Shown in pieces: positions 43,109-51,468 of a DNA stretch of 64,000 nucleotides. The position numbers were made by a program, and so were the translations under genes. The stretch is from an uncultured Muribaculaceae bacterium. Lineage in GTDB: Bacteria > Bacteroidota > Bacteroidia > Bacteroidales > Muribaculaceae. Within the stretch, counting starts at the first letter, position 1, and the number at the start of each line of letters is the position of its first letter. The notes under the pieces are model-generated. The model did not search any database. It was not told where the DNA came from and saw only the letters and a list, made by a program, of their open reading frames with translations. The stretch lies in contig CALUMI010000006.1 in the NCBI GenBank assembly GCA_944321725.1, positions 25,490-89,489 on the forward strand. Reading direction: 5' to 3'.

Positions 43109-44593
43109 ATGAAAAGGATTATATGCTGTCTGTTGATAGGCGTTTTTTTGATTTCGTTGGCGCAAACTCCTTCTATGAAAGAGATAGAAAGGCAGAAGCA
43201 GACGATGGAAAAAGAAATTTCCGAAACGTCGAAAAAACTTGACCAAAACAAGTCGAACACCCGGCGCTCGTTGCGTGCTCTCGACCGTATTGCCGCCGAT
43301 ATAAAGGGCTATCAGGAGGAAATCACCGCGCTCAACAAACAAATAGCCGGAATTAATATGAAGATAAGTGTCGTCAACAGGGAGATTTCCCGTAATGATT
43401 CGTTATTGGCGAGATTGAGGGACAATTATCTTTCGGCTGTAAAGAAAATGCGCAGTCATCGCACGTCAAGCAACAGCCTTATGTTTCTTTTTTCATCGGA
43501 ATCTTTTCATCAGGCATACAGGCGTATGCGCTATTTGAAGGAGTTTTCACGTTGGCGTGAGCATCAGACGGAGGAAATCAGGAAGGTTATAGCCCGTCTG
43601 GAAGAGGAGAAAAAACAGTTGGTGGCGTTGCAGGACGAAAAAAACAAAGCCATAAATACCATTAACGCGACAAAATTGAGCCTTGAGAAGAAGCGTGTAG
43701 AGCAGTCGCGGGTAGTTGCCTCTTTAAAGGCGGAAGGTGCGGAATTGCAGCAGGTGCTGCGCGAGAAAGAGGCTGAGGCTCGCGCTTTGGACGAACAGTT
43801 GGAGCGTTTGATTGCCGAGCAGGAGCGTATTGCCGCGGAGCGTGCCCGTGAGGAGGCCGAAAGACGCAAGGCTGAGGAAGCCGAGAAGGCGCGTAAGGCA
43901 GAGGAAGCGCGCAAAGCAGAGGAAGAACGCATACGCAAGGAAAAAGAACAGCAGGAAAAAGAATTGGAAAAATTGCGCAAAGAAGAGGAAAAACAGGCCG
44001 AGAAAGAGCGTAAAAAGGAACTGAAAAAGCGTCAGAAGGAGATAGAGAAGCGTCAGAAGGAGCTTCGTGAGCAGGAGGAAAAAATAGCCAAAGAGAGGGA
44101 AGAGGCCCGCAAACGCGAGGAAGAAAAGAAAAAGGAGCGTTACACAATGGACAATGAGGAGTTCAAATTGTCGGGCAGTTTTGCAAGCAATAAAGGAAAA
44201 CTGCCTTATCCCGTTACCGGAGAATGCCGCATAGTGCGAGGGTTCGGACGGCAAAAGCATCCTGAATTGCAATATGTCGAAACCGACAATCCGGGTGTCG
44301 ACATTGAGGCTCTTCAGGGGGCGGAGGCGCGTGCTGTATTCTCAGGGAAAGTGTCGGCGATATTCCGTCAGCCGGGTTACAATAATATTATCATGCTGCG
44401 TCATGGAAATTATCTCACAATCTATGCCGGATTGGCGGATATAAGTGTAAAGACGGGTGATACGGTGGAAATGGGGCAGACGCTTGGCAAGGTCTTTACC
44501 GACATCGATGATGAGAATCGCGCCTTATTGCACTTTGAGATACGCAAGGAGCGGGAGAAACTTAATCCTGAGCAATGGTTGAGAAAGAAATAA
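43109..44593 (+). CDS. envC: EnvC-like murein hydrolase activator with degenerate LytM domain
   Basis: The 494-residue protein has a signal peptide, a long coiled coil (about 20-350; residues 220-345 are nearly all Glu, Lys, Arg, Ala and Gln), and a C-terminal LytM/M23-like domain (about 365-494). In active M23 peptidases the first zinc ligand is His in HxGxD; here the site reads NPGVD, so that His is replaced by Asn. The closing LHFEIRK keeps one His. Loss of the zinc site marks an activator of amidases rather than an enzyme, as in E. coli EnvC. It acts at the septum in the periplasm. It lies 14 bp after DUF4292. Confidence 0.88.
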   Translation: MKRIICCLLIGVFLISLAQTPSMKEIERQKQTMEKEISETSKKLDQNKSNTRRSLRALDRIAADIKGYQEEITALNKQIAGINMKISVVNREISRNDSLLARLRDNYLSAVKKMRSHRTSSNSLMFLFSSESFHQAYRRMRYLKEFSRWREHQTEEIRKVIARLEEEKKQLVALQDEKNKAINTINATKLSLEKKRVEQSRVVASLKAEGAELQQVLREKEAEARALDEQLERLIAEQERIAAERAREEAERRKAEEAEKARKAEEARKAEEERIRKEKEQQEKELEKLRKEEEKQAEKERKKELKKRQKEIEKRQKELREQEEKIAKEREEARKREEEKKKERYTMDNEEFKLSGSFASNKGKLPYPVTGECRIVRGFGRQKHPELQYVETDNPGVDIEALQGAEARAVFSGKVSAIFRQPGYNNIIMLRHGNYLTIYAGLADISVKTGDTVEMGQTLGKVFTDIDDENRALLHFEIRKEREKLNPEQWLRKK

Positions 44594-44599
44594 ATCCGT

Positions 44600-45538
44600 A
44601 TGCTGACAATAAGAAGATATACTGCGGTTGACAAGCCTTTATGGGACAATTTTGTGGCATTGTCGAAGAATGCCACTTTTTTGCATTATCGTGATTATAT
44701 GGATTATCATTCCGACAGGTTTGCCGATTTCTCGCTTATGGTATACGACGGCGGGAGATTGTTGGCGTTGCTGCCGGCAAATATCGCGGGGGATACCCTC
44801 TATTCGCATCAGGGGCTGACTTTCGGCGGTTGGCTTATGCCGTTGAGGCATTTTAATGCCAACACGATGCTTGACGTGTTTGATGCCATGTCGGCGTTCT
44901 TGCGTGACAATGGGATAAAGAGACTTGTTTATAAGGCTGTTCCGCATATCTATCATAAATATCCGGCGGAAGAGGATTTGTATGCCCTGTTCCGTCACAA
45001 TGCCCGCATAGCGGTCACGAATATGTCGTCTACGGTTGTTTTTGACAAGGAAATCCCGTTTGACAGGCGAACAAAAAGAAATGTGGCCAAAGCCTTGAAT
45101 AGCGGTGTCGTGGTAGAACGGTCGGAAGATTTTGCTTCTTTCTGGAAAATAATAACGGCAAATTTGGATAATCGTTATGGCGCAAAACCGGTTCACTCGT
45201 TGGCGGAAATTGAATTGTTGCATTCGCGGTTTCCTGAAAATATAAGGCTTTATTCGGCTTCTTTAAGTGGAGAAATGGTTGCCGGAGCTGTGATGTATGA
45301 GGCTGGCGATTGGGTGCATGCGCAATATTCTTCGGCTAACGAAACGGGATTTAGTATCGGCGCGATGAATTACTTGTTTTATTGGCTGATAACAGAAAAT
45401 TGCAGGAATAAGAAATATTTCGATTTCGGGACATCGAATGAGAACGATGGGCTGTACCTTAATTCGCGTCTTATTGAAACCAAAACAGGGTTGGGGGCGC
45501 GCGGTGTGGCTTATAGCATTTATGAAATGGATATTTGA
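44600..45538 (+). CDS. FemAB/GNAT-like acyltransferase
   Basis: The 312-residue protein has two GNAT-type halves. The first begins MLTIRRYTAVDKPLWDNFVA with FLHYRDYMDYHSDRF. The second ends with ASLSGEMVAGAVMYEAGDWV and the conserved KYFDFGTSNENDGLYLNSRL. FemAB relatives transfer amino acids or acyl groups to cell-wall or surface sugars. The gene is packed between envC (6 bp) and a polysaccharide flippase (4-bp overlap), so modification of a surface glycan or its precursor is a fair inference. The substrate is unknown. Confidence 0.8.
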   Translation: MLTIRRYTAVDKPLWDNFVALSKNATFLHYRDYMDYHSDRFADFSLMVYDGGRLLALLPANIAGDTLYSHQGLTFGGWLMPLRHFNANTMLDVFDAMSAFLRDNGIKRLVYKAVPHIYHKYPAEEDLYALFRHNARIAVTNMSSTVVFDKEIPFDRRTKRNVAKALNSGVVVERSEDFASFWKIITANLDNRYGAKPVHSLAEIELLHSRFPENIRLYSASLSGEMVAGAVMYEAGDWVHAQYSSANETGFSIGAMNYLFYWLITENCRNKKYFDFGTSNENDGLYLNSRLIETKTGLGARGVAYSIYEMDI

Positions 45539-46980
45539 GTTGGAGCGTGGCAAGTGGAGCTACTAACATATCGCGTACCATTGTTAAGTCAATGGGGCTG
45601 TTTGGCGGTGTGCAAATCGCCAATATCCTGTGCGCCATTGTCCGTACCAAACTTGTAGCTGTCTGGATAGGTCCGGCCGGGATAGGATTGTTCTCACTGT
45701 TCAACAACGCCGCCGAGATGGTCAATTCCATTACGTCGTTTGGAATACGCAACAGTGCCGTGCGCGATGTGGCTGTCGCTGTGGAGTCGCGGAATTCCTT
45801 GCGGATTGGCCGGGTGATAGCGGTAATAAAAAAATGGTCGTGGTTTATCAGTATTTTCGGCGCTGCCGTGATGATTGCCATTGCGCCGTTGCTCAGCAAT
45901 TTCACTTTCGGCGACTATTCGCGCACATGGGATTTTGTGCTTCTCTCGTGTGTGCTGATGTTCTACGGCCTGACAAACGGAGAGCAGACCATACTGCAGG
46001 GGTTGTCGTCATTGCGCCGTCTTGCCCATGCCTCTGTGTGGGGCGTGGCTGCCGGATTGGTCGTTTCCATCCCTCTGTTTTATTTTTGGGGAATCGACAG
46101 CATAGTTACTTCGATTGTCGTGTATCATGCCATGTTGCTGCTGTTTACATGGATTTTCCGGCATAAGGATTATACTCATGTCGATTTGTCGGCAAAAGAG
46201 GCTTTTTCGGATGGTAAGGGATTTGTGAAATTAGGGGTGTTTCTGACGCTGAGCGGATTTATCACAACATTGTTTTCATATGCATTCTCGGTTTATCTTA
46301 ACCGTGTTTCCGGTACGGAGGAGGTGGGATTTTATCAGGCCGGTTATACTTTGGTCAATAAATATGTCGGGCTTATATTTACTGCAATAGGAATGGAATA
46401 CTATCCGCGGTTGGCTCGCATTCACGAGAGCCGTCTGCGTATGCGCGTGTTTGTGTCGCAGGAAATCAACATTTCGGTTTTAGTGCTTGTGCCTATTGTC
46501 GCTGTGTTTGTGTTGGCACGCGATTTATTGATTTCGATTCTTTATTCGGAAGAGTTTAAGGTCATTTCCCATTACATTTCTTGGGCTATCATAGGTACTT
46601 TTTTCCGGGCTTATTCATGGTGCATGGCTTTTGTGGTTCTTGCCAAAGGCGATGGACGGACATATTTGGCAATGGAAACGGCAAGCGTGGTGTTCGGCTT
46701 TGTTTTGAACCTTGTTTTTTACCATTATTGGGGACTTACAGGGCTTGGCGTTTCAAACATAGTGTGGTATTTCCTCTATTGCATAATAGTCGGGATTGTT
46801 TATTTCCGGAAATACCGTTTTACGGTGTCGGTCGCGGCCACTGCGATAACCGTTTCGGCTTTTGTCGCTCTTACGGCTATAGTCACGCTTATCGATGCCG
46901 GTTATTATTGGTTTGCTGCCGGAGTGTCGGTGATAGCCGCTTTTTTATGTCTGTATAGAATTATAAAGATTGTTAAGTAA
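45535..46980 (+). CDS. O-antigen/polysaccharide flippase (Wzx-like)
   Basis: The 481-residue membrane protein has about fourteen transmembrane segments of the MATE/MVF flippase superfamily, with LFGGVQIANILCAIVRTKLV and WIGPAGIGLFSLFNNA typical of the O-antigen translocase group (WzxE-like). It flips undecaprenyl-linked glycans to the periplasm. No ATG suits the N-terminus. A TTG start at 45535 overlaps the previous stop as TTGA; a GTG at 45547 is the alternative. It is the last gene of the dut operon. Confidence 0.87.
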   Translation: MSWSVASGATNISRTIVKSMGLFGGVQIANILCAIVRTKLVAVWIGPAGIGLFSLFNNAAEMVNSITSFGIRNSAVRDVAVAVESRNSLRIGRVIAVIKKWSWFISIFGAAVMIAIAPLLSNFTFGDYSRTWDFVLLSCVLMFYGLTNGEQTILQGLSSLRRLAHASVWGVAAGLVVSIPLFYFWGIDSIVTSIVVYHAMLLLFTWIFRHKDYTHVDLSAKEAFSDGKGFVKLGVFLTLSGFITTLFSYAFSVYLNRVSGTEEVGFYQAGYTLVNKYVGLIFTAIGMEYYPRLARIHESRLRMRVFVSQEINISVLVLVPIVAVFVLARDLLISILYSEEFKVISHYISWAIIGTFFRAYSWCMAFVVLAKGDGRTYLAMETASVVFGFVLNLVFYHYWGLTGLGVSNIVWYFLYCIIVGIVYFRKYRFTVSVAATAITVSAFVALTAIVTLIDAGYYWFAAGVSVIAAFLCLYRIIKIVK

Positions 46981-47004
46981 GCTGAATATTATTATATCTT
47001 GCTG

Positions 47005-47012
47005 TATCTTTG
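47005..47012 (+). promoter_or_regulatory. -7 promoter box for the calycin-like gene
   Basis: TATCTTTG, an exact match, 42 nt before the ATG at 47055. Confidence 0.65.
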
Positions 47013-47054
47013 CCCGTAAATTTGGAATAGTATAATTATTAAAATAAATTGAGT

Positions 47055-47804
47055 ATGAAGAAATTTTACACTTTATTGTTGTCTGTGGCCACTGTGTTTG
47101 CGGTGTCCGCGCAAGGCCCGATGAAAGCCAAAGGCGACATTACTTCTTATGACGGTACTGTTGATATCAGTATGCAAATATCTGAAGGATCAGTTATGGA
47201 ATTGGCTAAAGACATGCCTGTGACAATAACTCTTGAAGAGCAGGATGCGAGCAATGTCTATGAGCTGGTGCTTGCTGATTTCAATCTTGCGTTGACTCCG
47301 GGCGGAGATCCGATACCACTGGGCGATATAGTTGTGCCTAATGTCACGTTTACGGACGATAATGGCGACGGTATAGTTGATGTTGCCGGCTCTGTCGAGC
47401 TCATTGCGCTTGCCGAAGAACAAGACCAACCGATTTATGCCGGAGTGGATATTACCGGTTCCACTGACATGTTCCTGAATGAATTGGCACTTGCCATCGA
47501 CGTTATATGGTATATGGGATATCTTCCGGAGAACCCAACTATGGATAATCCTTGGCCTATATATGTTTCCTTTACAGGGACTAAAAATGCCGGTGTGGCA
47601 GATTTGACCGGTGACGCTGTCAGCGTATATGGTGTGGACGGTGCTGTCAAAGTTGACGGATTTAGCGGTGTTGCAGAAGTTTATTCTGTTGATGGCCGTC
47701 TTGTAAAAGCGCAAACTATAGACAATGAGGCTCAGATTGAATTGGCCGGCGGTTTATACATTGTTCGTGTTAATGGCAAATCTTATAAGGTGGCTGTTCG
47801 CTGA
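47055..47804 (+). CDS. Secreted calycin-like protein with type IX sorting domain
   Basis: The 249-residue protein has a signal peptide (FAVSAQ). A beta-barrel of about 160 residues follows (VPVTITLEEQDASNVYELVL-type strands, then LGDIVVPNVTFTDDNGDG) as in calycin-like Bacteroidales proteins. The last 70 residues are a short type A type IX sorting domain (VSVYGVDGAVKVDGFSGV, AEVYSVDGRLV, LAGGLYIVRVNGKSYKVAV). Calycins bind small hydrophobic ligands; the ligand here is unknown. The gene is alone, with its own -7 box and a strong terminator. Confidence 0.82.
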   Translation: MKKFYTLLLSVATVFAVSAQGPMKAKGDITSYDGTVDISMQISEGSVMELAKDMPVTITLEEQDASNVYELVLADFNLALTPGGDPIPLGDIVVPNVTFTDDNGDGIVDVAGSVELIALAEEQDQPIYAGVDITGSTDMFLNELALAIDVIWYMGYLPENPTMDNPWPIYVSFTGTKNAGVADLTGDAVSVYGVDGAVKVDGFSGVAEVYSVDGRLVKAQTIDNEAQIELAGGLYIVRVNGKSYKVAVR

Positions 47805-47827
47805 TACCAAGAAATATAAAAATAACG

Positions 47828-47864
47828 AGAAGCCTGTGATTGCTGCAAATCACAGGCTTCTTTA
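47828..47864 (+). terminator. Intrinsic terminator after the calycin-like gene
   Basis: AGAAGCCTGTGATT and AATCACAGGCTTCT are perfect 14-bp inverted repeats, followed by TTTA. It also lies between convergent genes. Confidence 0.9.
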
Positions 47865-47917
47865 TTGGTGTAAGCTAATTCCGGATATATATATGGCGTG
47901 ATGCCGTGTCGGTGGTT

Positions 47918-48571
47918 TTATTCCAACACGATTTTTCCGAAAAATTCCGGGCGGTGGAAGTCCGGTTTGTCGGTTTTTATTGGTGCCCAACTCAGATAGT
48001 GGGGCATACTTGTCGCCGATGCGCATTTGTAGAAATTGCCGCTTATTTCCATAGGAAAAACGGGATTGTCGATGCCGAGAAGATTGAACGGTATTCCTAT
48101 CGTTAGCGACCAGTAGAACAGTCCCTCCAATTCTTGAAACGGGTTGTTGCCGCAAGAGGCATAGCGTTTGATTTGGGAAATTTCCTCGTCGGTCAGCCGG
48201 CGCGGATTGTTGCGCTCTTTGCGGTGCGACGCGTTGACTGTGCCGATGCAGTTGAATTCAAAGTTCCAATATTCGTCGCTGCCGGGTGTCTGCAAGAAAA
48301 ACTCCACGCAACTGTCCTGACTTACGGGGGTGTTGTTTTTGTAGTTTACGGCACGCAGATAGTTGCATCGGGTGAAAAAGTCGATGTAGATATAGTTGCG
48401 GCTGTGGGCCGCCGAGAATGCGGTTATCGGATGATATGGAAATTCTGCTTTCCAATTCACGCAATTAATTCCAAATTTCGGGGCTTCTGCCTCAAGTGTT
48501 TCACCCACTGTTGCAATGTCCATCTCATCGAGAGACTCGATGAGCGGAATGTTGATTCGTTTTGTTTTCAT
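47918..48571 (-). CDS. Carbohydrate-binding family 9-like protein
   Basis: The 217-residue protein has no signal peptide and resembles the CBM9-like domain: KAEFPYHPITAFSAAHSRNY, SQDSCVEFFLQTPGSDEYWN FEFN (aromatic and acidic core strands) and FYWSLTIGIPFNLLG. The family often occurs in glycoside-handling proteins, but free-standing members of this type are not characterised. It overlaps the LysE-type gene by 4 bp (ATGA), so both are translated together. Confidence 0.78.
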   Translation of the reverse strand: MKTKRINIPLIESLDEMDIATVGETLEAEAPKFGINCVNWKAEFPYHPITAFSAAHSRNYIYIDFFTRCNYLRAVNYKNNTPVSQDSCVEFFLQTPGSDEYWNFEFNCIGTVNASHRKERNNPRRLTDEEISQIKRYASCGNNPFQELEGLFYWSLTIGIPFNLLGIDNPVFPMEISGNFYKCASATSMPHYLSWAPIKTDKPDFHRPEFFGKIVLE

Positions 48572-49209
48572 AATAAATCAATCAGCGACATTATGAATCC
48601 TATTACCGACATCAGGCATATAAGGCTGCCTATGATTATGTTGATGAGCCACATGCTTCTTACGTTGAAGTGGCCTCTAACTTTGTTTACAAAATAAGTT
48701 ATTGTGAACCACCAAGCCAAAGCTCCTATTATTATAGATAGAAAACCGATAAGATAGTCTATCCATGTGAACTCTGCGGCGGGAAAGTTGAAACGTGCGT
48801 ATAGTCCGATGATAAGGAAGATTATGAGTGGGTTGGAGAATGTGAACAGAAAGCCTGTGGCCATGTCCTGCATGTGGCTCATCTTCTGTTTGCCTTTTCT
48901 TCTTGCCCTTAACGCTTTTGCGGGATTTTTGCGGGCTATGTATATTCCGAATCCCAAGAGCACGATGCTGCCTATCAGTTGCAGTTGCGCCTCGTTGTCT
49001 TCCACGAAATCTATGATTATCGACATCCCGAGTCCGGCAAGCAGGGCGTAGATAAAGTCGGACAGCGCGGCTCCTATCCCCGTAAACAATCCGGACAGCC
49101 GGCCTTTGTTAAGTGTGCGCTGGATGCAAAGCATTCCTATCGGCCCCATCGGAGCCGACACTAAAATGCCTATTGCGAGGCCGTGTATTATGGTCAGCAA
49201 TGTTTGCAT
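48568..49209 (-). CDS. LysE-family amino-acid exporter
   Basis: The 213-residue inner-membrane protein has about six transmembrane segments. The N-terminus carries the LysE/RhtB motif (ILVSAPMGPIGMLCIQRTLN followed by GRLSGLFTGIGAALSDFIYA). It exports amino acids or similar small molecules. It heads a two-gene unit with the CBM9-like gene. The -7 box at 49223 leaves a leader of only a few nt. Confidence 0.88.
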   Translation of the reverse strand: MQTLLTIIHGLAIGILVSAPMGPIGMLCIQRTLNKGRLSGLFTGIGAALSDFIYALLAGLGMSIIIDFVEDNEAQLQLIGSIVLLGFGIYIARKNPAKALRARRKGKQKMSHMQDMATGFLFTFSNPLIIFLIIGLYARFNFPAAEFTWIDYLIGFLSIIIGALAWWFTITYFVNKVRGHFNVRSMWLINIIIGSLICLMSVIGFIMSLIDLL

Positions 49210-49222
49210 ACTCTTCGTAGTG

Positions 49223-49230
49223 CAAAGATA
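49223..49230 (-). promoter_or_regulatory. -7 promoter box for the LysE gene
   Basis: TATCTTTG on the minus strand, 13 nt before the start codon. Confidence 0.65.
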
Positions 49231-49288
49231 GTGCTTTTATGGAAGAAAGGAGGTTCTTAATTGTGACAAAATCTATCTGTTGTGTCTT

Positions 49289-49609
49289 CTATTTGAGTTT
49301 TACAGGGCGTAGCAGAGGAAATTCAACGGCATATACAGAGTAGGGCGGACGTGTGCCGTGCTCGGATAAAAGACCTGCCATTCTTTCAGCATATTGTTTC
49401 CACTTCTCGCCGGGCATTGGCGGTGTGTTTTTTATTATGTCGTCGTTTTTGCCGTTTGCCCGGCATACTATGGCTATGCCTTCTATATAGCGTGTTGCCT
49501 CAAGCTCTTTTTCGAAAGGGTAGTGGACAATATTGCCGTTTTCTGTTTCGAAAACATGGAGAAGCCACACTTTGCCTTCAAATATTGTGTAGTTGGCGAG
49601 TGTACGCAT
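49289..49609 (-). CDS. Hypothetical small protein of 106 residues
   Basis: The protein begins MRTLANYTIFEGKVWLLHVF and has no signal peptide or known motif that I can identify. Two beta-rich ends flank an acidic helical middle. It is 13 bp after the DUF4296 gene in the same direction, at the end of the ileS-dksA-lspA-DUF4296 run. Spacing and amino-acid composition suggest it is real; its function is unknown. Confidence 0.65.
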   Translation of the reverse strand: MRTLANYTIFEGKVWLLHVFETENGNIVHYPFEKELEATRYIEGIAIVCRANGKNDDIIKNTPPMPGEKWKQYAERMAGLLSEHGTRPPYSVYAVEFPLLRPVKLK

Positions 49610-49622
49610 CAGAGGCTTTTCT

Positions 49623-50405
49623 TTATTGTTTTACTTTTCGTTGGAAGTTGTGATAATTGTAGCGTTCTCTGTTGAGCCGTGAGCGGTAGAGCATGATACT
49701 GTCGGCAAACACGGCGTCTTCTTTTTCCATGTCGTAGACCATGTATCCGTAGATTCTGCTGACGTTGAGCGTGGAGTCGGACTGCAATATCAATTTTGCT
49801 GTTTCGTCAGGTCTTATTTGTTGTGTGTGGTATTCGGAAGAGCCGTCGGCGTAGTCCACTCCTATCAAGGCATTTCCGTTGGAGGAGGCGTTGTAGACTA
49901 TGAACCGCCATTCGTAACGGTCGCCGGCATGGCTGTTGTCGTCGGCATTTATGGAAAAAGAAAGTTGGATGTCGTTGCCGTTGCGTTTGCGGTCGAAGAT
50001 GGCGTGTTGGCTTGACGGCCATATATTTACGCTGTCGCCCGACAATGTCATTTTTTCTCCGGCCTCTTTTGCTTCGGCAATAATGTCTTTTTGCCGGTTT
50101 TCAAGTATTTTTATGGCTTCTTCATAGACTTCCGAGTATATGTCGAGGTTGTGTCCGTACCATACGAGTGATGTGTCGAATTGCTCTTCTGTTATTCCGT
50201 GCCGGGCAAATACGGCGTCGCGAAGTGCCGTCTTTTGAGAGTCTGTACGATAGCTTTCACGCTCAATGGTTACAATGGCGTCTGCCTCATGGATGTCGGC
50301 GACGAGTGATGCCATGTCGTCCTCATTGATTACATAGTCAGGTGTCTTACTGCACGAAACGGCAGCAAACAGCATTAACGGCAATATAGGCACAAGCCAT
50401 TTCAT
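49623..50405 (-). CDS. DUF4296 lipoprotein
   Basis: The 260-residue lipoprotein (lipobox FAAVSCSK, Cys18) has the DUF4296 helical domain at about 20-110: EDDMASLVADIHEADAIVTI, then VFARHGITEEQFDTSLVWY and YEEAIKILENRQ. The rest (about 120-260) is beta-rich. DUF4296 genes regularly follow lspA in this phylum, as here (4-bp overlap), so a link with lipoprotein processing is possible. The function is unknown. Confidence 0.88.
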   Translation of the reverse strand: MKWLVPILPLMLFAAVSCSKTPDYVINEDDMASLVADIHEADAIVTIERESYRTDSQKTALRDAVFARHGITEEQFDTSLVWYGHNLDIYSEVYEEAIKILENRQKDIIAEAKEAGEKMTLSGDSVNIWPSSQHAIFDRKRNGNDIQLSFSINADDNSHAGDRYEWRFIVYNASSNGNALIGVDYADGSSEYHTQQIRPDETAKLILQSDSTLNVSRIYGYMVYDMEKEDAVFADSIMLYRSRLNRERYNYHNFQRKVKQ

Positions 50406-51061
50406 TTGCTGATGTCGGTTGTGCCGTTGTCGGCATTGGCCGTGTCCGGCTGCGTGGTGAGATATTTGGAATAAAACAGTATGAGGACGATTATTCCTAC
50501 GGAAATGGCAGCGTCGGCAAGGTTAAACACCGGTTGGAAAAATATGAAATGCTCTCCTCCGATTCCGGGCATCCATTCCGGCCAATCCCATGAGGCTATG
50601 GGAAAATAAAACATGTCGACAACTTTTCCATGCAGAAATGTGGCATATCCTCCGCCCTCCGGAAACAATTCGGACAGCACATAGGGCGATGACTCGCTGA
50701 ATATCAGCCCGTAGAACATGCAGTCGATGACATTGCCTATCGCTCCTGCGGCGATTAGCGACAGGCATACGAAAAATCCCCGCGAGTAGCAAGTGCGCCG
50801 CCGTATTTTCACTATTATGTAGATTAACACAGCTGATGCGGCTATTCTGAACAGCGTCAAGAACATTTTGTTGCCTAACTCTATTCCGAACGCCATGCCG
50901 GGATTTTCAATAAAATTCAACTTGAACCAACTTGTGATTTCAAGCGATTCATAGAGATAGAAATGGGTTTTTACCCATATTTTCAGTATTTGGTCGGCAA
51001 TTATCACCAATGCGATGATAATTGCCGCTAAATAACCGTTTGACAGCTTTATGCGCATCAA
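50402..51061 (-). CDS. lspA: Lipoprotein signal peptidase (SPase II)
   Basis: LspA cleaves the signal peptide before the lipidated Cys of lipoproteins. The 219-residue integral membrane protein has four transmembrane segments, NFIENPGMAFG, the first catalytic Asp in GNVIDCMFYG and the second in FNLADAAISVG. It is longer than the usual 160 residues because of an insertion around PYVLSELFPEGGGYATFLHG, which is common in this phylum. It overlaps dksA-like and DUF4296 genes by 4 bp each. Confidence 0.95.
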   Translation of the reverse strand: MMRIKLSNGYLAAIIIALVIIADQILKIWVKTHFYLYESLEITSWFKLNFIENPGMAFGIELGNKMFLTLFRIAASAVLIYIIVKIRRRTCYSRGFFVCLSLIAAGAIGNVIDCMFYGLIFSESSPYVLSELFPEGGGYATFLHGKVVDMFYFPIASWDWPEWMPGIGGEHFIFFQPVFNLADAAISVGIIVLILFYSKYLTTQPDTANADNGTTDISK

Positions 51062-51441
51062 TCTTTTTTCTGTTGGTTCTTCACTTCTATGCTTAGAGTG
51101 GCGTGTGGCACGGCTCTCAGCCGCTCCTTAGGTATCAGTTTGCCTGTTTCGCGGCAAATGCCATAAGTCTTGTTCTCTATTCTGACAAGAGCGGCTTTCA
51201 AATGCTGTATGAATTTCATTTGGCGTTGTGCCAAACGTCCGGATTCTTCTTTATTGAGGGTGTTTGCGCCTTCTTCAAGAACTTTGAATGTGGGTGATGT
51301 GTCGGCGGTGTCGTTGCCGTCGGAATTTGTGACATCACTTTTCAGCAGCTCATAATCTTTATAAGCTTTTTCGAGTTTGGCAAGAATTATTTCCTTGAAT
51401 TCCTGCAACTCTTCATCGGAATATCTTGTCTTTTCTGCCAT
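51058..51441 (-). CDS. TraR/DksA-family protein with degenerate zinc finger
   Basis: This 127-residue protein has a coiled-coil N-terminal half and the DksA-like C-terminus GICRETGKLIPKERLRAVPH. DksA binds in the RNA polymerase secondary channel. Only one of the four zinc-binding Cys remains (in GIC), with Thr, Ala and His at other sites, so zinc binding is unlikely. Such degenerate forms are usual in this phylum and lie between ileS and lspA, as here. Confidence 0.9.
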   Translation of the reverse strand: MAEKTRYSDEELQEFKEIILAKLEKAYKDYELLKSDVTNSDGNDTADTSPTFKVLEEGANTLNKEESGRLAQRQMKFIQHLKAALVRIENKTYGICRETGKLIPKERLRAVPHATLSIEVKNQQKKD

Positions 51442-51468
51442 AGTTATTGTGTTTTAAAGTAATAATTA

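Noticed and set aside
43564..44272. Several long minus-strand frames inside the EnvC-like gene
   Set aside because: They mirror the Lys/Glu/Arg/Ala-rich coiled coil; the plus frame has the signal peptide and LytM domain.
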